35,077 bases of DNA, from contig CANAIK010000015.1 of the NCBI GenBank assembly GCA_947361225.1, forward strand, positions 1 to 35,077, in the 5' to 3' direction. This DNA comes from an uncultured bacterium (GTDB lineage Bacteria > Cyanobacteriota > Vampirovibrionia > Gastranaerophilales > Gastranaerophilaceae). A program made the translations under genes and the position numbers. The notes under the pieces were generated by a model. The model ran no database searches, had not been told where the DNA came from, and saw only the letters and a program-made list of their open reading frames with translations. Below, in pieces: positions 30,749 through 35,077 of the stretch. Each line of letters begins with the position of its first letter. Position 1 is the stretch's first letter.

Positions 30749-32752
30749 ATGAATAGCAAAATCTTAAAAATATTTCTTTTGATACTTACTGCGCTGGTGA
30801 TTTGGGTTGCTCTTAGTGCTGCCAGATTTAAATGTGATACTGAGGCAAAAAGAATCTACACCCAAGGCATGGGATTTTTCTATGACAAAAATTATTCTGA
30901 TGCTTATTATAATTTTAAACAAATTAAAAAATTCTCAAAACTCTATCCTTTAGCGCTTTTAAAGCAATTCCAATGTGCTAATTATTTGTCTGACAAAAAA
31001 ACGGCTCATTTAAAAATTGCCGAACTTGCAAAATCTACAAATGATGAAAACTTAAAGCCTTTTTCTCTTTACAATGAGGCAAACTTGGCGCTGGAGCTTA
31101 ATTTTGACACTCAAGACGTTAGTTTAAAAAAATATAAATATATTTACAATCATTATCCTGATTCGGATTTCGGGCTTGCAAGCGCTTATAAAATTGCAAG
31201 ATTGTCGACTAATAACGGTGTAAAAAAAGAAAAATACATTGAATATTTGGACAATATTCCCAATGGAAAATTTGCACTTAGCGCTCTTAGTGCAATAGAA
31301 GAAGAAAAATTGATTCTTAATAAACAAGACAAAGAAATTGTTGCAGGGGTTTATTTAGAGAATAAAAAATACAAACAAGCTCTTGATTATTATCTTGAAA
31401 CTGATTTTAGAAAAAATTGGTATAAAATTTCCAAATGTTACAGAGGTTTAGAAAGAAAAGATTCGGAAAAAGAAACAATTCTTAAGGGGTTGAATCTTGA
31501 AAAAAGCTCGGTTGAAGAAAAAGAAATCGATTGGGCAATTGATAGATTAACAATTCTTTCTAATTCAAGCAAAATTCAATTGTTGCAAAATCTTTATAAA
31601 AAATACCCTAATTCATATATTTATCCCACAGTTCTTTATAAACTTGCCGAAAGCAGCGGCAGCGGATCTGTTCGAGGAATTAAACTTTATGAATATATTG
31701 TAGAAAAATATCCTGATTCAATTTGGGCGTCTAATTCCCTTTGGGAGCTATTTTGGTACAACTACAAATTATCAAGATTCCAACTTTGCGAAGATTTAGC
31801 TAAAAAACACTATGAACTATACCCTAAAACTCAAGATGCGCCCAGGGTTCAATACTGGTACGCAAGAGCTTTGGCGAATGAGAAAAAACCAAAAGAGGCG
31901 CTTGAAGTTTTCTATAAAGTTATAAAAAACTATCCTTTAAGCTATTATGCGTTTTTAAGCACAAAACAATCCAGGGAAATTAAAAAACACGATTCAAAAA
32001 ACTTGTTTATCAAAAATAAAATTTTCCACGGGGATTATTTGACAACCGTTGAACAAGTTTTATTTAAAGACGAACTTTTGATATTCCTATCAGAACAAGG
32101 TGATTATCAAGCAATCGACGAATTGAGAATTAAGAATGAATATATTGATTCTTGGGTTGCTAATAAAAAAAGAAACTTTCCTTTGTCAATAAAAATGGCA
32201 AAAGATAAATTTTTAACAACCATTAAAGAACAAAACGATTACAAGCCCGATTTTTCAAGTTATGAGCTAAAATTAATTTATCCTATTGTTTATGAAAACG
32301 AAATTAACAGATACTGCGAAAGACACGGGATTAGTCCTTATTTGTTCTTAAGTTTGGTTCGAGAAGAAAGCCATTTTGATAAAAATTCAAAAAGTGCGGT
32401 TGGCGCAATAGGTTTAGCTCAAGTAATGCCCTCAACTGCTGAATTTATCGAAAAAAGACCAATTTCAACAAGAATTCTTCATCAAGAAGAAGAAAATATT
32501 GAGATTGGTGTTAAATACTTTGCTTATTTACTTGAGCGTTTTGAAGAAAACGAATATTTGGCAATTCTTGCTTATAACGCAGGTCCCGGTAAAATTGACA
32601 GGTGGCTTAAGAATGATTTAATAAGTAGTGATGAAATCGATGTTTTTGTTGAGAATATTCCATATATTGAAACCAAAAACTACATTAAAAAAATACTATC
32701 AAGCTACTGGGTGTATTTAAATGTATATCGTCCGCAAAAAATAAGACATTAA
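30749..32752 (+). CDS. Slt70-like soluble lytic murein transglycosylase
   Basis: Cleaves the MurNAc-GlcNAc bond of peptidoglycan, leaving 1,6-anhydro ends. The 667 residues begin with a membrane anchor or signal (FLLILTALVIWVALSAARF), followed by about 480 residues of TPR-like helical repeats (KYPDSIWASNSLWELFWYNY; RVQYWYARALANEKKPKEAL; EVFYKVIKNYPLSYYAF). The C-terminal SLT domain has SPYLFLSLVREESHFDKNSK, with catalytic Glu540, then SAVGAIGLAQVMPSTA and YLAILAYNAGPGKIDRWL. The layout is that of Slt70. Monocistronic, with its own promoter and a strong terminator. A role in wall turnover is expected; no secretion apparatus is adjacent. Confidence 0.93.
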   Translation: MNSKILKIFLLILTALVIWVALSAARFKCDTEAKRIYTQGMGFFYDKNYSDAYYNFKQIKKFSKLYPLALLKQFQCANYLSDKKTAHLKIAELAKSTNDENLKPFSLYNEANLALELNFDTQDVSLKKYKYIYNHYPDSDFGLASAYKIARLSTNNGVKKEKYIEYLDNIPNGKFALSALSAIEEEKLILNKQDKEIVAGVYLENKKYKQALDYYLETDFRKNWYKISKCYRGLERKDSEKETILKGLNLEKSSVEEKEIDWAIDRLTILSNSSKIQLLQNLYKKYPNSYIYPTVLYKLAESSGSGSVRGIKLYEYIVEKYPDSIWASNSLWELFWYNYKLSRFQLCEDLAKKHYELYPKTQDAPRVQYWYARALANEKKPKEALEVFYKVIKNYPLSYYAFLSTKQSREIKKHDSKNLFIKNKIFHGDYLTTVEQVLFKDELLIFLSEQGDYQAIDELRIKNEYIDSWVANKKRNFPLSIKMAKDKFLTTIKEQNDYKPDFSSYELKLIYPIVYENEINRYCERHGISPYLFLSLVREESHFDKNSKSAVGAIGLAQVMPSTAEFIEKRPISTRILHQEEENIEIGVKYFAYLLERFEENEYLAILAYNAGPGKIDRWLKNDLISSDEIDVFVENIPYIETKNYIKKILSSYWVYLNVYRPQKIRH

Positions 32753-32766
32753 AATTTTTTTAACAC

Positions 32767-32802
32767 AATTAAAGGGTCTTTTTTAAGACCCTTTAATTTT
32801 TT
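32767..32802 (+). terminator. Intrinsic terminator of the lytic transglycosylase gene
   Basis: Perfect 14-base arms AATTAAAGGGTCTT and AAGACCCTTTAATT with a T4 loop, then a T-rich tail. It lies 14 bases after the stop and 35 before the convergent HEAT-repeat gene's end; the reverse direction lacks a T tract. Confidence 0.88.
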
Positions 32803-32837
32803 ATTTTATTCAACCAAATTTCAACTTTTTTATTTTT

Positions 32838-33971
32838 TTAAGCAGCTGCTTGAGTTTGTTGTTCTGCTGCTTGTTCTTGTTGTCCCGCCTCTTGAGTAGC
32901 GGCAAATGAACTTATAGCCTCTTGCGCTGCAGCTTTAATGCTTTCGTCATCCGAGTTTAGTGCGTCAGCTAATACTGCTTTAACAGTTGCCTCGTCTTGA
33001 GGATCGCTAATGAATCTTAATGTTTGAATTGCTGCAACTTTAACTTCCGGTCTTGGATCATTTTTAATTACATCAACAATTTCATTATAGCCGACCAAAT
33101 CTTGAAGTCCTAAAGTTACAGGTTGTTGTTGATTAGCTTCTTGAGTTGAGGCGAATTGTGTTAGTTGGTCTTTTTGTAATTTTAGAATCATTGCAAGGGT
33201 GTAAAGTGCAAAAATTCTGTTTTTATTTGCTTTGTCACGTGGTGATAATTGTTCAGCCAAAGCATCTTCTTCAGGTGTTAACGGTTGTCCTTGAGCAACT
33301 TTTTGAGCTATTTCAATTTGTTTATCGGTTGGACCTTCAAGACCTGTTGTATCTTCTTTAATTATATCTACCAAACCAAGCATGATTGGTTGTGAAACAA
33401 CTTGCAGAGCAACTTCCGGAGTATCTTGGACGTGTTCTGCAATTTTATTTATCGCTGCCGCTTTTTGGTCGGCATCGCCACTTTTTAGCTGATTTACCAA
33501 AGCTTCTGTATCAACTACGGGTCCTTGAGGAGCTGTTTGTTCTACAACGGGTTCGGTTGGTTGTTGAACTTGAGGTTGCGCCATTTGAGGCTGTTCCACA
33601 GGAGCCTGTTCCACGGGCGCTTGTGCTGCAGGAGCTTGTTGTTCAATTAAACTATCCTGCATTACTTGCGGCGCAGGAACTGAAACCATTTGCGGTTGTT
33701 GATATTGTACCCAATCTTGTGTCGGATATTGGGGTACAATCGGATTTTGCATTGGCATCATATATTGTTGGTAAGCATCTTGAGGCAAGTATGTTTGTGG
33801 TTGATAAACCGATGCTTGCGGTATTTGATAATAAGAATTTGTATAATTTGGAACCTGTTGTCCTGCTTGAGGAGTATTTCCATAAGCTTGCGGGTTATAT
33901 ATATTAATACTTACCGCATTTGCTCCACCCTGTTGAGGATATAGTTGTTGAGCATTGGTTGGTTGAATCAT
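32838..33971 (-). CDS. HEAT-repeat protein with a Pro/Gln-rich N-terminus
   Basis: A 377-residue protein. Residues 1-150 are low-complexity, rich in Gln, Pro, Tyr and Ala (VSINIYNPQAYG; APVEQAPVEQPQMAQPQVQQ), with no signal peptide. Residues 155-355 carry HEAT-like helical repeats (LVNQLKSGDADQKAAAINKI; RPEVKVAAIQTLRFISD; DDESIKAAAQEAISSFA). The tail is again Gln/Ala-rich. HEAT repeats serve as protein-binding scaffolds. I recall several such proteins per genome in Gastranaerophilales, sharing a start like MxxxPxNxQ and SINIYNPxAYG, but their role is unknown. The ribosome site AAAGGAGAA is strong. A second HEAT protein is encoded just upstream on the same strand. Confidence 0.85.
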   Translation of the reverse strand: MIQPTNAQQLYPQQGGANAVSINIYNPQAYGNTPQAGQQVPNYTNSYYQIPQASVYQPQTYLPQDAYQQYMMPMQNPIVPQYPTQDWVQYQQPQMVSVPAPQVMQDSLIEQQAPAAQAPVEQAPVEQPQMAQPQVQQPTEPVVEQTAPQGPVVDTEALVNQLKSGDADQKAAAINKIAEHVQDTPEVALQVVSQPIMLGLVDIIKEDTTGLEGPTDKQIEIAQKVAQGQPLTPEEDALAEQLSPRDKANKNRIFALYTLAMILKLQKDQLTQFASTQEANQQQPVTLGLQDLVGYNEIVDVIKNDPRPEVKVAAIQTLRFISDPQDEATVKAVLADALNSDDESIKAAAQEAISSFAATQEAGQQEQAAEQQTQAAA

Positions 33972-34135
33972 TTAGTTCTCCTTTTGTGTAATCGTCCACA
34001 CGATATGTATAAAACTTGTGAATAAAAATAATTGCTTGTTTTTTTAAAATATTTTTTCGTTTTTTCAAATTTTTGTTATTAATTTAATAATTTTTCTACT
34101 ATAGCAAGCCTTTTGGCGCTTTACATTCTGTTACA

Positions 34136-34567
34136 TCACTTAAGATAATCGTTTCTCCTAAAAATTCCTGTCGAATTTTTTATAAAATCATATATTTCTA
34201 TTATTGCTAAACCAACACAAGACGCATTTGCAAGTTTTTTGTTTTTAAATAACATTGAACCTGCTATTAAAGCTGCATTAGGAGCATATCTTAAAATTCC
34301 TGTTCCAACACCTTTTAAATAGCCTCCAATTCTCCCCAGAGTTTCAGCAGCGCCTTGGAAGAATTGAGTTTTTAAGAGCCAATTTTTTCTATCGGCGTCT
34401 TTAGGGGATAATCTGTCTGTTTTTTGATTAGAAACTGCACGGGATATATAAAGATCACTCGATGCTTTAGCGTAGGCGTTATTAGAATAAATGACAGCAG
34501 TTTCGTGGATATCTTTAACACAAGATATCAAACTTAAGGTTCCTGCTGTTTTTGAAATTAACGTCAT
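34136..34567 (-). CDS. Unrecognised 143-aa protein with a glycine-rich hydrophobic middle
   Basis: Not in a family I can name. The N-terminus MTLISKTAGTLSLISCVKDI is followed by a polar stretch with AYAKASSDLYISRAVSNQKT and DRKNWLLKTQFFQGAAETLG. Next comes an amphipathic or membrane-tending segment, RIGGYLKGVGTGILRYAPNA, then ALIAGSMLFKNKKLANASCV. The end is EIYDFIKNSTGIFRR. I believe close relatives occur widely in Gastranaerophilales, with NWLLK and IYDFI-NST kept. The gene begins in an ATGA overlap with the HEAT gene upstream, so the two are translationally coupled and may act together, perhaps with the HEAT part as adaptor. Confidence 0.75.
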   Translation of the reverse strand: MTLISKTAGTLSLISCVKDIHETAVIYSNNAYAKASSDLYISRAVSNQKTDRLSPKDADRKNWLLKTQFFQGAAETLGRIGGYLKGVGTGILRYAPNAALIAGSMLFKNKKLANASCVGLAIIEIYDFIKNSTGIFRRNDYLK

Positions 34568-35077
34568 TGTTTTTCGCCACTCGATTGAATTTCAACTTGC
34601 TCAGGGGCACTCAAATTCAAAAGAATTTCAGATGCCAATAAGGAATCTTCCCCGAATTTGTCTTGATTTTGAGCTTGAATTGTTTTTAGGATTTCGACCG
34701 TTTCCTGATTTCCAACGCTATAGCCTAATTGAAGTGTTGTTAAACCTAAAAACCTAACTGCTGCTGAGGTATCCTTTAAAACTTTATTTAGAAGAGGAAT
34801 TAAAGACGGATTATCCTTTCGATTCTCGTCTTCTTTAAATCTTGCCATTAATTCCTTGGCTCCGATTAATCGGATTTTCGGATTATCGTTATTTAAGTAA
34901 TTCTCAAGAGATTGAACGTATTCATTCGTTATAGGAGTGATTTTTTTAGTTTCTTCTGTTTTGTCTTTTTTATCATCCTCTTTTTTTTCCTCAACGGGTT
35001 CTTCTTTTGGTGTTTCTACTGTTTTTTCCAAAGGTTTTTCATTGCCTAGCGCATTAAGAGTATTGGTCGGGAAAAAA
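34564..35077 (-). CDS. HEAT-repeat protein, 5' end beyond the window
   Basis: The minus-strand frame is open to the window edge, so the start is not seen; about 170 residues are present. A TTG at 35031 could serve as a start, but in-frame sequence before it (PTNTLNALGNEKP) continues in the same style, so I treat the gene as truncated. After a Lys/Glu-rich linker (EEPVEEKKEDDKKDKTEETK) come HEAT-like helices: YVQSLENYLNNDNPKIRLIG, AKELMARFKED, SLIPLLNKVLKDTSAAVRFL, and GLTTLQLGYSVGNQETVEIL. It overlaps the next gene by 4 bases (ATGA). Role unknown, presumably scaffold-like. Confidence 0.82.
   Translation of the reverse strand, partial: FFPTNTLNALGNEKPLEKTVETPKEEPVEEKKEDDKKDKTEETKKITPITNEYVQSLENYLNNDNPKIRLIGAKELMARFKEDENRKDNPSLIPLLNKVLKDTSAAVRFLGLTTLQLGYSVGNQETVEILKTIQAQNQDKFGEDSLLASEILLNLSAPEQVEIQSSGEKQ

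Noticed and set aside
33386-33907. 173-codon plus-strand open frame opposite the Pro/Gln-rich HEAT protein
   Set aside because: The opposite strand of Gln/Pro/Ala-rich codons is naturally stop-poor; the antisense peptide is Leu/Val/Gln-rich with no motif or ribosome site.
1-35077. tRNA genes, rRNA genes, CRISPR arrays, transposases
   Set aside because: Scanned by eye for T-arm/acceptor patterns, regularly spaced repeats and transposase motifs; none found. A covariance-model scan could still reveal a missed small RNA.

Overview
The window is a strongly AT-rich bacterial chromosome segment with dense, tightly packed and often overlapping genes. Several features suggest a gut-type Gastranaerophilales genome (class Vampirovibrionia, 'Melainabacteria', the non-photosynthetic sister group of Cyanobacteria). 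These are an orphan class-III-signal prepilin beginning KKAFTLAE, a Pro/Gln-rich HEAT-repeat protein beside a second HEAT protein and a glycine-rich unknown protein, an MEP-pathway dxr and a YggT/Ycf19-type membrane protein. The assignment rests on my recollection of protein style, not on a search.

Layout, left to right. (1) 3-1897: 3' part of fabH, then fabF (fatty-acid elongation), ending at a hairpin. (2) 1898-2217: a 320-base gap with hairpins and a minus-strand, frame-broken, protein-like remnant. (3) 2218-7996, all minus: YggT, MTA phosphorylase, prepilin, a 65-aa unknown, TrmH-type RNA methyltransferase, M24 aminopeptidase, YjbQ, and a substrate-binding lipoprotein split by one in-frame stop codon. 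(4) 8020-9697: YitT-family membrane protein and a secreted alpha/beta-hydrolase-fold protein. (5) 9776-9905: a likely small RNA or small-peptide transcript with a CU-rich loop and a strong terminator. (6) 9904-12766, minus: SIS-domain protein, etfB and etfA in one operon. (7) 12788-15708, plus: HemW-like radical SAM protein, two small unknowns and dxr. (8) secA (minus) and ileS-rubrerythrin (plus).

The accessory part begins after the rubrerythrin terminator at 21832-21863. A well-formed promoter with a long leader precedes four translationally coupled genes (22081-25694): an unrecognised 417-aa protein with a winged-helix-like start, then three tandem paralogous PAPS-reductase-like PP-loop ATPases, each with SGGKDS, RWC and GCxxC. 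This is the best candidate for an undescribed system, probably nucleic-acid modification or defence. It is followed by a convergent secreted phospholipase-D-like protein, two divergent XRE regulators with three copies of a 12-base operator-like box between them, a Fic protein, and a DUF4143-type ATPase. A 152-base direct repeat flanks the Fic gene, and one copy is the dead 3' end of a second ATPase gene. A 35-base imperfect direct repeat lies at the two edges of the XRE-Fic-ATPase block.

Housekeeping style resumes with a Slt70-like lytic transglycosylase and the HEAT-repeat/unknown cluster, which runs off the right end. Several genes have -10-like hexamers only 6-11 bases before the start codon, suggesting leaderless or near-leaderless transcription. 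No rRNA, tRNA, CRISPR array or transposase was seen.
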